The notes: generated by a model from the letters alone, not told the origin. Numbered from the stretch's first letter, positions 16,117 through 24,785 are shown. The stretch is 58,288 nucleotides of DNA from an uncultured Lachnospiraceae bacterium (GCA_947384285.1 CANDGI010000018.1:1-58288); one strand, 5' to 3'. Numbers and translations are program-made.

Positions 16117-17692
16117 TGTACCAATCTCCTTTCATGCCCATAGGCTCTTCTCTGAAAATTCTTTCATCCATCTGCTTTAAATTTTCTGAAATCTCCGGCT
16201 TAAATCCCATCTGATCCAGAATATCTTTTTGAAGATCCACACCGGGAGCAATCTCTGTTAGAACCACCTTTCCGTTGATTAAGCGAAAGACTGCCCGTTC
16301 TGTGATAAAGATTACCTCCTGGCCTTGCTTTTCTGCCTGCTTTCCGCTGAAGGTGATGTTGTCCACCTCTGGCAGCAGCTTTTCAAAGCGTCCCTCTTTC
16401 TCAATACAGATTTTTCCATCTCCCACAAGGGTTTTTAATCCGCCGGCGCGCAGGGTGCCGCAGAGAACCACTTTCCTGGAGCCAGCGCAGATATTGACAA
16501 AGCCGCCGGTTCCCATAATCTTGCCGTTGAATTTGTGTACATTCACATTTCCCTTTGCGTCCAGCTCTGCAAAGCTTAGGAAAGCTGCATCCAGGCCGCC
16601 GCCATCATAGAAGTCGAACTGGGCTGGCATATCCATAACCGCCCTTGCGTTTACCGTCGCGCCGAAGAACACTCCCTGGGCAGTAGCGCCGCCTACAGGG
16701 CCGGTTTCCACCGTTAAGGTAAAGGCATCGCCGATGCCCTCTTCCCTGGCAGCTAAGCCGATGCCATCGGCAACTCCTACCCCCACATTGCCAACAGCGC
16801 CTGGGCGAAGCTCCATCAGCGCCCGCCTAGCGATAACCTTCCGCTGGTCAAGAGGCAGTATGTTCACGTCAGAGTCGTCTGCAATGTAATCGCCAGAGAA
16901 AAAACGGTCTGAGCCATTGTAGAGCTGCTCCTGATCTGGTACAAGAACCACAGCGTCAACCAAAAAGCCAGGTATCTTCACCTGCCTTGGATGAAGGGTT
17001 CCTGCCTTCACCATGCGTTTGGCCTGGAGGATTACCAGTCCTCCGTTGTTGTGGACTGCCTGGGCGGTCTGCAATACGTCAATGAATGTAATCTCGTCCT
17101 CCATGGAGGCATAGCCTTCGGTGTCTGCTGTGGTAGCCCGTATCAGGCATACATTCAGGGGCACAACCGGGAAAAACAGCCATTCTTTTCCATCTATTTC
17201 CATCAGCTGTATCAAATCTTCCGTGGTAACGTCGTTTAATTTTCCTCCGTCAATCCTGGGGTCGATAAAGGTTCCAAGCCCCACATGGCTTAGTATGCCC
17301 GGATGGCCGGCGGCTGCGCTTCTGGTTAGCTGCGCCATTACTCCCTGGGGAAAGTTGTAGGCCTCTATCTTGTTCTGCTCCGCCATCTCAGCAAGCCTGG
17401 GCGACTGTCCCCAATGTCCTCCGATGACCCGTTTTACCAATCCTTCCTGAGCCAGCGGGGACATTCCCCGGTCTGCCCGGTCCCCAAGCCCGGTGGCATG
17501 CCACAGGGTCAGGTTCCTGGGGGAGCCGGAAGACAGGTAGCGGTCTCTTAACGCTTCAATCAGCACATAGGGGTCTACAATTCCTCCTCCTGCTCCGCAG
17601 ATTGCCACAGTATCCTGGTCGTCAATCAGCGCTGCGGCTTCGGCGGCTGTCAGCACAGGCACACGGTTTCCTTTGCGTTCTGGTTTTCTCAC
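16097..17692 (-). CDS. fused acyl-CoA:acetate/3-ketoacid CoA-transferase
   Basis: 531-aa family I CoA-transferase with alpha and beta halves fused, like YdiF. AICGAGGGIVDP near residue 30 and the long alpha half are followed by a beta half with the catalytic Glu in LTVETGPVGGATAQG (about residue 330) and GTGGFVNICAGSRKVV. Start ATG 17692 with a GGAGGAA RBS. First gene of the minus-strand operon and divergent from the AraC regulator at 17935. It probably activates the imported acid with CoA from acetyl-CoA or another acyl-CoA. Confidence 0.92.
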   Translation of the reverse strand: MRKPERKGNRVPVLTAAEAAALIDDQDTVAICGAGGGIVDPYVLIEALRDRYLSSGSPRNLTLWHATGLGDRADRGMSPLAQEGLVKRVIGGHWGQSPRLAEMAEQNKIEAYNFPQGVMAQLTRSAAAGHPGILSHVGLGTFIDPRIDGGKLNDVTTEDLIQLMEIDGKEWLFFPVVPLNVCLIRATTADTEGYASMEDEITFIDVLQTAQAVHNNGGLVILQAKRMVKAGTLHPRQVKIPGFLVDAVVLVPDQEQLYNGSDRFFSGDYIADDSDVNILPLDQRKVIARRALMELRPGAVGNVGVGVADGIGLAAREEGIGDAFTLTVETGPVGGATAQGVFFGATVNARAVMDMPAQFDFYDGGGLDAAFLSFAELDAKGNVNVHKFNGKIMGTGGFVNICAGSRKVVLCGTLRAGGLKTLVGDGKICIEKEGRFEKLLPEVDNITFSGKQAEKQGQEVIFITERAVFRLINGKVVLTEIAPGVDLQKDILDQMGFKPEISENLKQMDERIFREEPMGMKGDWYNGSKRD

Positions 17693-17817
17693 AGTACATT
17701 CCTCCTTTCTGTTTCACAGTGATGATATCCAGAATTTTTACTTCTTGTTTCAAAAAGAATTTTAAATCAAAAGCCCGTTTTTTTCTGCTGGATATCTTGT
17801 TTTGTCATGCTGGAATC

Positions 17818-17846
17818 TTGCTTTTATTTTTGGGGTAAGGTATAAT
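17818..17846 (+). promoter_or_regulatory. promoter of the AraC regulator
   Basis: TTGCTT (17818-17823), 17-base spacer, TATAAT (17841-17846). The -35 is weak. It lies in the 242-bp divergent gap with the CoA-transferase gene, where the AraC protein itself probably binds. Confidence 0.5.
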
Positions 17847-17934
17847 TTTTTATAGAGTTATGGAGGGATACACTAAGTATCTTGCTTTTTGGAGTTAGAA
17901 TTTTGTGTTTTTAAAATCCGGGGAGGATGAGATT

Positions 17935-18801
17935 ATGTATTTGTACAAATTTCCACAGCAGCCAAAGGAAAAAGGAACGCTTTTTGAAGAGGGTTATATG
18001 CCTGTGATTGCCAAGCTTTCCCACAGCTTCCAGAACCCCCGCTGGTCCTTTCAATACCACATCCACAAAGACCAGACGGAGCTGGCATATTTTTCTGAGG
18101 GCGAGGCAGATTACAGCGTGAACCTGGAGGTGTTTCATGTAAAAAAAGGAGATATTCTGATTATTGACCCGGGAAACATCCATTCCATCCGGTCGAATCC
18201 TGAGGCTCCCATCAGCTGCTGGACCTGCGGGATACAAGGATTTCGTTTTTTGGGCAGGGAACAGCCCATGCGCTTTCTTCCAATGAGCCGCAGCCCTCAT
18301 TATCATGCGGGGATTCATGAGCCGGCTATCCAAGGGATTTTTCAGGAGATGGAGCATTTGTATATGCACAAAACCGAGGATTCCCAGATACTGTGCAACA
18401 GCCTGGCTGTTTCCCTGGCACATTTGTATCACTATATTTATCAGAACGCGCCAGTCAACGAAGGGCCGCAGCCAGTTTCTTTTGTCCATGATATTCTCCT
18501 GTATATCAACGAGCATTATAACGAGACCATACAGTTAAAGGATTTGGAGCGTATCTTCCACATGAGCGCAGACCATATCAGCCATGAATTTAAAAAAATT
18601 TATGGAATTTCGCCCATTAACTATGCCATAGACCGGCGGATCTGCGAAGCAAAATGGATGCTCATCAATACAAAGGATTCCCTGGTCTCCATCACAAGGA
18701 AGGTTGGCTATGACAACACCACGCATTTTTCAGATTTGTTTTTGAAACGGGTGGGGTATATGCCACTGGAATTCCGAGAGCTTTTCGGCGTTGTAAGATA
18801 A
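17935..18801 (+). CDS. AraC-family transcriptional regulator
   Basis: 288-aa regulator. ATG 17935 is preferred (GGGGAGG 8 bases upstream); an in-frame GTG lies at 17905. N-terminal cupin (about 20-110: HIHKDQTELAYFSEGEADYSV, KKGDILIIDPGNIHSI) and a C-terminal double helix-turn-helix (about 190-285: LKDLERIFHMSADHISHEFKK, VSITRKVGYDNTTHFSDLFLKR, GYMPLEFREL). Divergent from the CoA-transferase/TRAP operon, so probably its activator, sensing the imported acid or a CoA-derived intermediate. Confidence 0.9.
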   Translation: MYLYKFPQQPKEKGTLFEEGYMPVIAKLSHSFQNPRWSFQYHIHKDQTELAYFSEGEADYSVNLEVFHVKKGDILIIDPGNIHSIRSNPEAPISCWTCGIQGFRFLGREQPMRFLPMSRSPHYHAGIHEPAIQGIFQEMEHLYMHKTEDSQILCNSLAVSLAHLYHYIYQNAPVNEGPQPVSFVHDILLYINEHYNETIQLKDLERIFHMSADHISHEFKKIYGISPINYAIDRRICEAKWMLINTKDSLVSITRKVGYDNTTHFSDLFLKRVGYMPLEFRELFGVVR

Positions 18802-18818
18802 TAAGGAGACATTATCAT

Positions 18819-18865
18819 ATTCCCCCGTTTCCTGGCATATAGTCATGGAAAGGGGGAATTTTTTT
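18819..18865 (+). terminator. terminator of the AraC gene, overlapping the spoIID ribosome-binding site
   Basis: ATTCCCCCGTTTCC pairs with GGAAAGGGGGAAT (one bulge), then a T-run. The right arm contains the AAAGGGGG RBS of spoIID and the T-run overlaps its TTG start. Confidence 0.75.
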
Positions 18866-19793
18866 GAAAGAGAAAATAAAAACATTTCTTGCCATCTGCA
18901 TATTGGTTCTCACCGTTCCCTATGTGGTCACTTTTTTATTTCAGGGAAATGAGACAAGCACAAGCAGCAAAGCGATGAAAAACATTCTGGAACAGGATTC
19001 TGGCGGAAAACAGAAGGCAGGGGAAACCGATTTGGATATGGAAGAATATCTGGTGGGAATGCTGGCAAAAGAGATACCGCTGGATTATGAGCTGGAGGCA
19101 GTCAAGGTGCAGGCGGTCATAGACAGGACTTTCCTGGCGGCCGCGCTGGCCGATGGAGAAGGGGAGCTTCCGGCTTCTATGTCCCGGGAGGAAATGCTGA
19201 AGCTCTGGGGGCAGGATGGGTTTGAACATAATTACCAGATGCTGGAAGCGGCGGCAGAGGCCACAGAAGGGGAGGTTATGTACCATGATGGGAAGCCTAT
19301 CCATGCGGCGTTCCATGCCGTCAGCGCTGGAAAAACCAGAAATGCAAGGGAGGCGCTGCAACGGGAGGATGAGCCCTATCTGGCTCAGGCAGACAGCGCA
19401 ATGGACATTTCCTCCCCGGATTTTTTGAAAGTAATTTTTATGGAGAAGGAAGAATTTTACAGTAAGCTTAAGGAAGCCTGCCCGGAATTGGAGGCGGCGC
19501 CAGAAAATATCCTGGAATCCATTGTGGTGGAAACAAGGGATTCCAGCGGTTATGCGACCCAGGTGAAAATCGGGGACAAAGCAGTGGCTGGCGAGGAATT
19601 CCGGGGCTGTCTGGGCTTGAATTCCGCTTGCTTTTCCCTGAAAGAAGTGGAAAATAAAGTGCGCATTGTCACCAAGGGCCTTGGGCATGGCCTTGGGTTG
19701 AGCCAATACGGAGCCAATGAATTGGCAAAGGAAGGAAAAAATTACAAGGAAATCCTGCAGCATTACTATAAGGATATTTCTATTGAAAAATAA
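18864..19793 (+). CDS. spoIID: stage II sporulation protein D, peptidoglycan lytic transglycosylase
   Basis: 309-aa membrane-anchored lytic transglycosylase that thins septal peptidoglycan during forespore engulfment. TTG 18864 is the start; AAAGGGGG lies 8 bases before it. One N-terminal membrane segment (FLAICILVLTVPYVVTFLF) is followed by the SpoIID domain: MEEYLVGMLAKEIPLDYELEAVKVQAV with the catalytic Glu region, then HAAFHAVSAGKT and the C-terminal GLGHGLGLSQYGANELAKEGK. Followed 83 bp later by spoIIQ, the same order as in other clostridia. No sigma-E promoter was identified with confidence. Confidence 0.94.
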   Translation: MKEKIKTFLAICILVLTVPYVVTFLFQGNETSTSSKAMKNILEQDSGGKQKAGETDLDMEEYLVGMLAKEIPLDYELEAVKVQAVIDRTFLAAALADGEGELPASMSREEMLKLWGQDGFEHNYQMLEAAAEATEGEVMYHDGKPIHAAFHAVSAGKTRNAREALQREDEPYLAQADSAMDISSPDFLKVIFMEKEEFYSKLKEACPELEAAPENILESIVVETRDSSGYATQVKIGDKAVAGEEFRGCLGLNSACFSLKEVENKVRIVTKGLGHGLGLSQYGANELAKEGKNYKEILQHYYKDISIEK

Positions 19794-19876
19794 AAATGTC
19801 GCAAAAATCCTGTATAATACCTGTTTTCCTGGCAAAACTAAAAAGGAAAAAACAAACAGAAATGGAAGGTGACAGG

Positions 19877-20677
19877 ATGAGAAATAAAAAATTTGCGGCA
19901 TTTTTTAATCGGAAATCCTACATTGCAGCTGCGGTGATTATGGTAGTGGCAGCTTTCGGCATGATGGGACTTTATTATGCGAAACAGGAAAGGGAACAGG
20001 AGGAGCAGCTGGCAAAGGAACGCCAGGAGCAGGTACAGCAGGCCAGGGAAGAGGATGCAGCCCGTGAAAAGGCCGCGAAGGAAAGAGCAGAAGCCCGGGC
20101 AGCGGCAGAGGTAAAAGAAAAGATTATGGAGCAGAAAAAAGAGCAAGAGGAAACGGAAGAAGTTTCCGGCATCATTACGCCTCAGCAGGAAGATAATTTT
20201 ATGGATGAGCCGGAGGTGGTAGCAGAGACAAGCGCAGCTGCTTCCTGGGAGCCGGAGATTCATTTCGATGCAGCAGCCGATTTAAGCTGGCCCATACAAG
20301 GAAATGTTATTTTAAACTATAATATGGACCAGACCGTATATTTTGCTACCTTAGACCAGTACAAATACAATCCGGCAGTGATTATCCAGGCAGCCGTAAA
20401 TACTCCGGTGAACGCGGTAGCTTCCGGCCAGGTAACTTCTATTGAGACAAATGAGGAGACAGGGCTTACAATGACCGTGGACATGGGCGACGGCTACAGC
20501 GCCAGATACGGGCAGTTAAAAGAAATTCCGAAAGATCAGGGAGATTATGTGGAGAGCGGCGAAACCATCGGATATATCAACGAACCTGCCAAATATTATT
20601 CAGTGGAAGGCTCCAACCTTTATTTCCAGCTGTTAAAGGATGGGCAGCCGGTGAATCCTATGGAATATTTAGAGTAG
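19877..20677 (+). CDS. spoIIQ: SpoIIQ-like M23-fold protein, probably non-catalytic
   Basis: 266-aa single-pass protein made in the forespore; in relatives it pairs with SpoIIIAH to form the engulfment channel. ATG 19877 follows GAAGGTGACAGG. TM segment AAAVIMVVAAFGMMGLYY (about 15-32), then a long charged Glu/Arg/Gln-rich coiled-coil stretch (about 35-90) and an M23/LytM fold (about 135-265: PIQGNVILNYNMDQTVYF, NAVASGQVTSIETNEETG, MGDGYSARYGQL, GETIGYINEPAKYYSVEGSNLYFQL). The zinc ligands HxxxD and HxH are missing (NLYFQL in place of HLHFEV), so the domain is probably structural only. Confidence 0.88.
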   Translation: MRNKKFAAFFNRKSYIAAAVIMVVAAFGMMGLYYAKQEREQEEQLAKERQEQVQQAREEDAAREKAAKERAEARAAAEVKEKIMEQKKEQEETEEVSGIITPQQEDNFMDEPEVVAETSAAASWEPEIHFDAAADLSWPIQGNVILNYNMDQTVYFATLDQYKYNPAVIIQAAVNTPVNAVASGQVTSIETNEETGLTMTVDMGDGYSARYGQLKEIPKDQGDYVESGETIGYINEPAKYYSVEGSNLYFQLLKDGQPVNPMEYLE

Positions 20678-20683
20678 AAATGA

Positions 20684-20724
20684 AATCCTGGAAATGCAGA
20701 AATAGACATTTCCGGGATTTTTTT
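20684..20724 (+). terminator. terminator after spoIIQ
   Basis: AATCCTGGAAATG (20684-20696) pairs with CATTTCCGGGATT (20707-20719), then TTTTT. Confidence 0.85.
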
Positions 20725-21033
20725 GTAAAATACTATTTTTGTGATAAAATAAAGATGCATTTACCTTCTAATATTAAAGCGGACAATCAATATTTCGATA
20801 CACAGCAAAGGGGCAGCCTGCAATAGTTCATGTTGTGCAGACAGGCACCAGCTTTCATATTTTTCATAATATAGAGTATAAACCAGCAGCCGAAAATTCG
20901 CAGCACAGTTGTTTCTACTTGTTTATGGAAAATGGTTTGGAATGCATATCTGTGGGAAGAGTACTGGTTTTATGTGCTGCTTTTGCATACAGGAGACTGC
21001 TTGCAGTCTCTATACATAATAGGAGCTGGAAGA
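20725..21033. other. non-coding gap with a rsmA-tail-like repeat
   Basis: No ORF with an RBS is seen. 20778-20832 repeats the 3' end of rsmA (9027-9094). The rest shows no promoter that I would call. Confidence 0.5.
20778..20832 (+). repeat. intergenic copy of the rsmA 3'-end sequence
   Basis: AGCGGACAATCAATATTTCG, then ATACACAGCAAAG and TTCATG, in the same order as at 9027-9094. A short internal segment is shorter here than in rsmA. Confidence 0.55.
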
Positions 21034-21312
21034 ATGGAAGAAAAACAAAATACCACCTATATCCTCCAATGCAGTGATGGTACGCTGTATACGGGCTGGA
21101 CCAACAATTTGGAGAAACGCCTGAGGGAGCATAACGGGGGGCAGGGGGCGAAATATACCAGAGGGCGCAGGCCTGTGAAATTGGTGTATGCTGAGGAGCA
21201 TGAAACGAAACGGGAAGCCATGCAGCGGGAGTCCCAGATTAAAAGGCTGACCAGAAAAGAGAAACAAGCGTTGATTGAGGGGTATCAGAATGGTTCTGTG
21301 AAAGTTCCCTGA
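21034..21312 (+). CDS. GIY-YIG nuclease-superfamily protein, YhbQ/UPF0213 type
   Basis: 92-aa single GIY-YIG domain. ATG 21034 with GGAGCTGGA upstream; a longer frame to 20932 has no RBS. Motif: TYILQCSDGTLYTGWTNN (GIY/YIG as YIL/YTG), LEKRLREHNGGQGAKYT with the catalytic Arg and His, and KREAMQRESQIKRLTRKEK with the metal-binding Glu. Matches the small stand-alone UPF0213 group, with proposed DNase activity. Unrelated to neighbours. Confidence 0.92.
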   Translation: MEEKQNTTYILQCSDGTLYTGWTNNLEKRLREHNGGQGAKYTRGRRPVKLVYAEEHETKREAMQRESQIKRLTRKEKQALIEGYQNGSVKVP

Positions 21313-21350
21313 TTGTCATTTTTTCCAAAATATGTTAACGTATAGATAAG

Positions 21351-21360
21351 TTTACGTAAA
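21351..21360. promoter_or_regulatory. operator TTTACGTAAA before the LacI-type gene
   Basis: Perfect 10-bp palindrome TTTACGTAAA 16 bases before the LacI-type start. The same word occurs twice, and once with one change, before the ABC operon at 23490-23666. Confidence 0.75.
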
Positions 21361-21375
21361 AGAGAGCGGGGAATT

Positions 21376-23373
21376 ATGGGAAAGAACAGAATAACGATAA
21401 AAGAAATTGCAGACCTGTCCGGGGTATCAATCGCTACGGTTTCGCATGTGATTAACCGAACCCGTTATGTGAGCCCGGAGCTGGAGGAGCGGGTGGCAAG
21501 GGTTATCGCAGAAACGGGGTATTGTGAAAAGATTGCGGAAAAGAAGCGGAAACTGAAGGCGGGGAGGGCGTCTGTGATTGTGGGCGTTTTTCCAAATATT
21601 GCAAGCGCAGTGTACCGGGATATGGTAGCCTCCCTGAAAAAAAGAATCAGTGTACAAGGATATCAATTTCTGATTTCGATTACAAACGACGATCTTTTGG
21701 AGGAGCAGCAATTGCTGGACAACCTGACTGGAAATAAAATGGTAGCGGGGCTTCTCCATGTGCCGGTAAGCGATTCGGCGGCAAATTACAAGAAGCTGAT
21801 TGCTTCTGATGTGCCTTTTGTGTGCATGGAACGGAATATTTTCGGAGAGGGAATTGATTCTGTAGAATTCCAGGACAGGAAAGCGCTGTTTAAGGGAACC
21901 GATTATCTGATGGAGTGCGGACATAAAAACCTGCTTTTTCTGCGGGAAAGTATTGAGAGCACCACAAGGGAGGAGCGGACAAAAGGATTTTTGGAGGCTC
22001 TGGAGGGAAGGCATATGCATGCCGGCGATGCCAACATTGTAGATGTGGATCTTGGGCTTGAAGATGACAGAATCCAGATGATCATCCAAAGAGCCATCCG
22101 AAGGATTCTGCCTACAGCAGTGATTACAGGCGGAAACCGGCTGACCACCCATTTGATGAAGGCGTTGAAAAATACAGGCATAAGATGCCCAGAGGAAATT
22201 TCTGTGATAGGTTTTGGGGATGAGACATGGATGGAGCTTATGGATCCGCCCCTGACCACCTTAGAGCGGGATGTGGAGGGCTTAAGCAGCCTGGCTGCAG
22301 ACCTTCTTTTTGAAAAGATACATACTGGGAAAGCAATTACAAAATGCCTGTATGCAGATATCGGGCTGAACATCCGCAAGTCCACAAGGATGCTGGGCAG
22401 CGACCCATACGGAGTGGAAGAAAAAGCAGTTTCCCCGGCAGATATTATCCTTACCCAGGAGGAGAAAAGGCAGCTTCGGAAGGGAAAATACCGTGTGGCT
22501 ATTTCCTTTCATTATACAGGGACGGCATGGGCGGAGCTGCATGAAAAAGGAATCCGGGACGAGCTGGAAAAATACGGAATTGATGTGATTGCTGTTATGG
22601 ACGCACGCTTTGATTCCAGGCTGCAGAATATGCAATTAGAAGGAATCTTGATTCAGAAGCCGGACGCAGTGATTGCAATACCGACGGATGACAAAAGAAC
22701 CGCAAAAAGGTTCCAGGAGCTTTCAGAGGTTTCCAGGCTGGTTTTTATCAGCAGCCTGCCGGAAAATATCGGCAAAAACAATTATGTGGCATGCGTTTCT
22801 GTGAATGAGGAGGAGAACGGTGCCAACACAGGCAGGATGATGGGGGAATATTTTCGGGGAAAGGACAATGTGAAGGTGGGATTTATTAACCATGGGGCAT
22901 TTTTTTTTGGCACCAGGGCCAGGGATCTGGCAGCTGAAAAAATATTGGACAATTATCCCAATATAGAAATTGTTGCAAGCCAGGGGTTCGGGCAGATTGG
23001 AAATGCTTACCATGTATGCAGGCGTATGATAAAGGCATACCCACAAATCCAGGCGCTTTATGTGAGCTGGGATCAGCCTGCCTTGTGCGCAATCAAAGCG
23101 CTGAAAGAGATGGGACGGGAGGACATTGCAGTGTTTACCACGGATTTGGATCAGGAGATTGCCCGATGCATGGAGGAAGGAATTGTAAAGGGCTTGAGCA
23201 CCCAGCGGCCCTATGAGCAGGGGCAGGCTGCCGCTTTGGTTGTGGCCAAATCCCTGGTCAATGACTTTGTTCCCAAATATGTTGGAGTCCAGCCTTATGT
23301 TGTGGAACAAAAACAGCTCCGCCGCGCCTGGAGGGATATCTTTCATGACCCAATTCCAGAGGACTTAACGTAG
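21376..23373 (+). CDS. LacI-family regulator with two tandem sugar-binding domains
   Basis: 665-aa regulator, about twice the usual LacI length. Residues 1-60: LacI helix-turn-helix (ITIKEIADLSGVSIATVSHVINRT, hinge near 50). Residues about 65-345: first periplasmic-binding-protein-like effector domain ending in SVIGFGDETWMELMDPPLTTL. Residues about 370-645: a second PBP-like domain of the RbsB/autoinducer-binding type (VAISFHYTGTAWAELHEKGI, PDAVIAIPTDD, DIAVFTTDLDQEI, QRPYEQGQAAALVV). No stop or frameshift divides the two. It precedes an RbsBAC-type importer; matching operators sit before both its own gene and the importer, indicating autoregulation. Two domains could sense two sugars or act as an intramolecular pair. 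Confidence 0.9.
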   Translation: MGKNRITIKEIADLSGVSIATVSHVINRTRYVSPELEERVARVIAETGYCEKIAEKKRKLKAGRASVIVGVFPNIASAVYRDMVASLKKRISVQGYQFLISITNDDLLEEQQLLDNLTGNKMVAGLLHVPVSDSAANYKKLIASDVPFVCMERNIFGEGIDSVEFQDRKALFKGTDYLMECGHKNLLFLRESIESTTREERTKGFLEALEGRHMHAGDANIVDVDLGLEDDRIQMIIQRAIRRILPTAVITGGNRLTTHLMKALKNTGIRCPEEISVIGFGDETWMELMDPPLTTLERDVEGLSSLAADLLFEKIHTGKAITKCLYADIGLNIRKSTRMLGSDPYGVEEKAVSPADIILTQEEKRQLRKGKYRVAISFHYTGTAWAELHEKGIRDELEKYGIDVIAVMDARFDSRLQNMQLEGILIQKPDAVIAIPTDDKRTAKRFQELSEVSRLVFISSLPENIGKNNYVACVSVNEEENGANTGRMMGEYFRGKDNVKVGFINHGAFFFGTRARDLAAEKILDNYPNIEIVASQGFGQIGNAYHVCRRMIKAYPQIQALYVSWDQPALCAIKALKEMGREDIAVFTTDLDQEIARCMEEGIVKGLSTQRPYEQGQAAALVVAKSLVNDFVPKYVGVQPYVVEQKQLRRAWRDIFHDPIPEDLT

Positions 23374-23390
23374 AAATTATTCATAGTAAG

Positions 23391-23433
23391 CTTTCATCGT
23401 GCACAGCCATTCACGCTATGGAAGCCGGAGACT
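23391..23433. repeat. shortened copy of the dispersed palindromic repeat
   Basis: TCATAGTAAGCTTTCATCGT and GCACAGCCA align with the 3' and 5' parts of neighbouring 78-bp units; then CTATGGAAGCCGGAGACT matches the hairpin. The GCCGTCTGGCGGGCC core is missing. Confidence 0.65.
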
Positions 23434-23489
23434 GCTGGAAGGAGATGAATTCTCATTTTCTTCCAGTTTTTTTGCTGCAAAAACATAAT

Positions 23490-23666
23490 TTTACGTAAAA
23501 TATGGGAAAACAATAGCTGATTTGTAAATTAGAAAGAAAGTGTATTGTAGGAAACGCTGAAAAAAGAAAAGAAACAGGAAAGAACATTGACATTTTGGAG
23601 TGAGGAATATAGAATTTACGTAAACAAAGGACAAGAAATTGCCAGATAGTTATAAATTTACGCAAA
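23490..23666. promoter_or_regulatory. three operators for the LacI-type regulator
   Basis: TTTACGTAAA at 23490-23499 and 23615-23624, and TTTACGCAAA at 23657-23666. The middle site begins on the last base of the -10 box, the others lie 125 bp upstream and 42 bp downstream, a layout suited to looping repression. Confidence 0.78.
23587..23615 (+). promoter_or_regulatory. promoter of the RbsBAC-like operon
   Basis: TTGACA (23587-23592), 17-base spacer, TAGAAT (23610-23615). Confidence 0.85.
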
Positions 23667-23729
23667 AACCGGTTTTCTATTCTGGTGGAAATGGATCTTT
23701 GTTTCATAAAACAATGGAGGTAAATGTAT

Positions 23730-24785
23730 ATGAAGAAGCTATTAGCGTTAAGCCTTTGCCTTTGCATGGCAATATCCATGATGGCAGGCTGCGGTTCAAA
23801 CAACAACGGCAATACAAATGCTTCGGCCAAAACCGATGAGGGCACAGATGAAAAGAAAGGGGCAGATGAATCACAAGCAGGAGCAGGTGAGGAAGAGGAA
23901 CCAGCAGGCTCCTCGGATTTATCCTTTGCATTCTGTACAAACACGTTGAATAATACGTTCCAGAGTTCTATGGACGCCACTTTTGATAAGCTCTGCAAGG
24001 AGAACGGGATTTCTTATACCTGTCTGGATCCGGATTATGATTTGAATACCCAGTTAAGCCAGCTGTCGGATGTGGCAAACAGCGGCTATAGCGCAGTGTT
24101 TATCATTCCGGTGGATTCCGCTGGCATCTCTTCCGGCCTGGCGGAAATCAAAGAAGCAGGCATCCCTATCTACAATGTGGATACGGCAGTTATCGAGGAT
24201 GATATTGAAAGCTTTGTCACACAGTTTGTAGGAACCAATGCCTATATGGCAGGACAGCTGGTAGGGGAGCGGATGGCAGAAGATTATCCGGAGGGCGCCG
24301 ACATCGCCATTTTAGATTTTCCTTCCAATGAGAGCTGCGTAGATCGTGTAAACGGATTCCTGGAGGGGCTGGGAGAGCAGAAAGACAAATTTAATATTGT
24401 TGCACAGCAGGATGGCGAGGCTGCCTTGGACGCATCTCTTCCTCTGGCAGAGGACATCATCATTTCCAACCCGGATCTGCAGGCGTTTTTCTGCATCAAT
24501 GACCCTTCCGCTCTGGGCGCTGCGGCGGCAGTAAAAGCGGCAAATAAGACAGGCCAGATTGGCGTTTACAGCATCGACGCCTCCCCGGATGGCAAACAGG
24601 CGCTGCTGGATGGAGAATTTACCGCAGTGGCAGCTCAGGTGCCCATTCAGATTGCAGAATATGCTTATGAGGAAGCGGTAAAATACCTGGACGGCGAAAC
24701 GGATCCAGGTGAAAAGAAGGTATATTTGGATTCCCACCTTGTATTGGAGGATGAAGCCAAGGAAACCGTAAATGACTGGCAGTAA
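23730..24785 (+). CDS. sugar ABC transporter substrate-binding lipoprotein, RbsB type
   Basis: 351-aa lipoprotein: signal peptide KKLLALSLCLCMAISMMAGC with the lipobox Cys, a Glu/Asp/Gly-rich linker, then a type I periplasmic-binding fold (FAFCTNTLNNTFQSSM, YSAVFIIPVDSAG, FFCINDPSALGAAAAVKAA, GVYSIDASPDGKQALLDGEF). ATG 23730 preferred over 23724 because GGAGG ends 9 bases before it. It would capture a pentose, hexose or short fructoside outside the membrane and deliver it to the RbsA/RbsC-like pair behind it. Confidence 0.93.
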   Translation: MKKLLALSLCLCMAISMMAGCGSNNNGNTNASAKTDEGTDEKKGADESQAGAGEEEEPAGSSDLSFAFCTNTLNNTFQSSMDATFDKLCKENGISYTCLDPDYDLNTQLSQLSDVANSGYSAVFIIPVDSAGISSGLAEIKEAGIPIYNVDTAVIEDDIESFVTQFVGTNAYMAGQLVGERMAEDYPEGADIAILDFPSNESCVDRVNGFLEGLGEQKDKFNIVAQQDGEAALDASLPLAEDIIISNPDLQAFFCINDPSALGAAAAVKAANKTGQIGVYSIDASPDGKQALLDGEFTAVAAQVPIQIAEYAYEEAVKYLDGETDPGEKKVYLDSHLVLEDEAKETVNDWQ

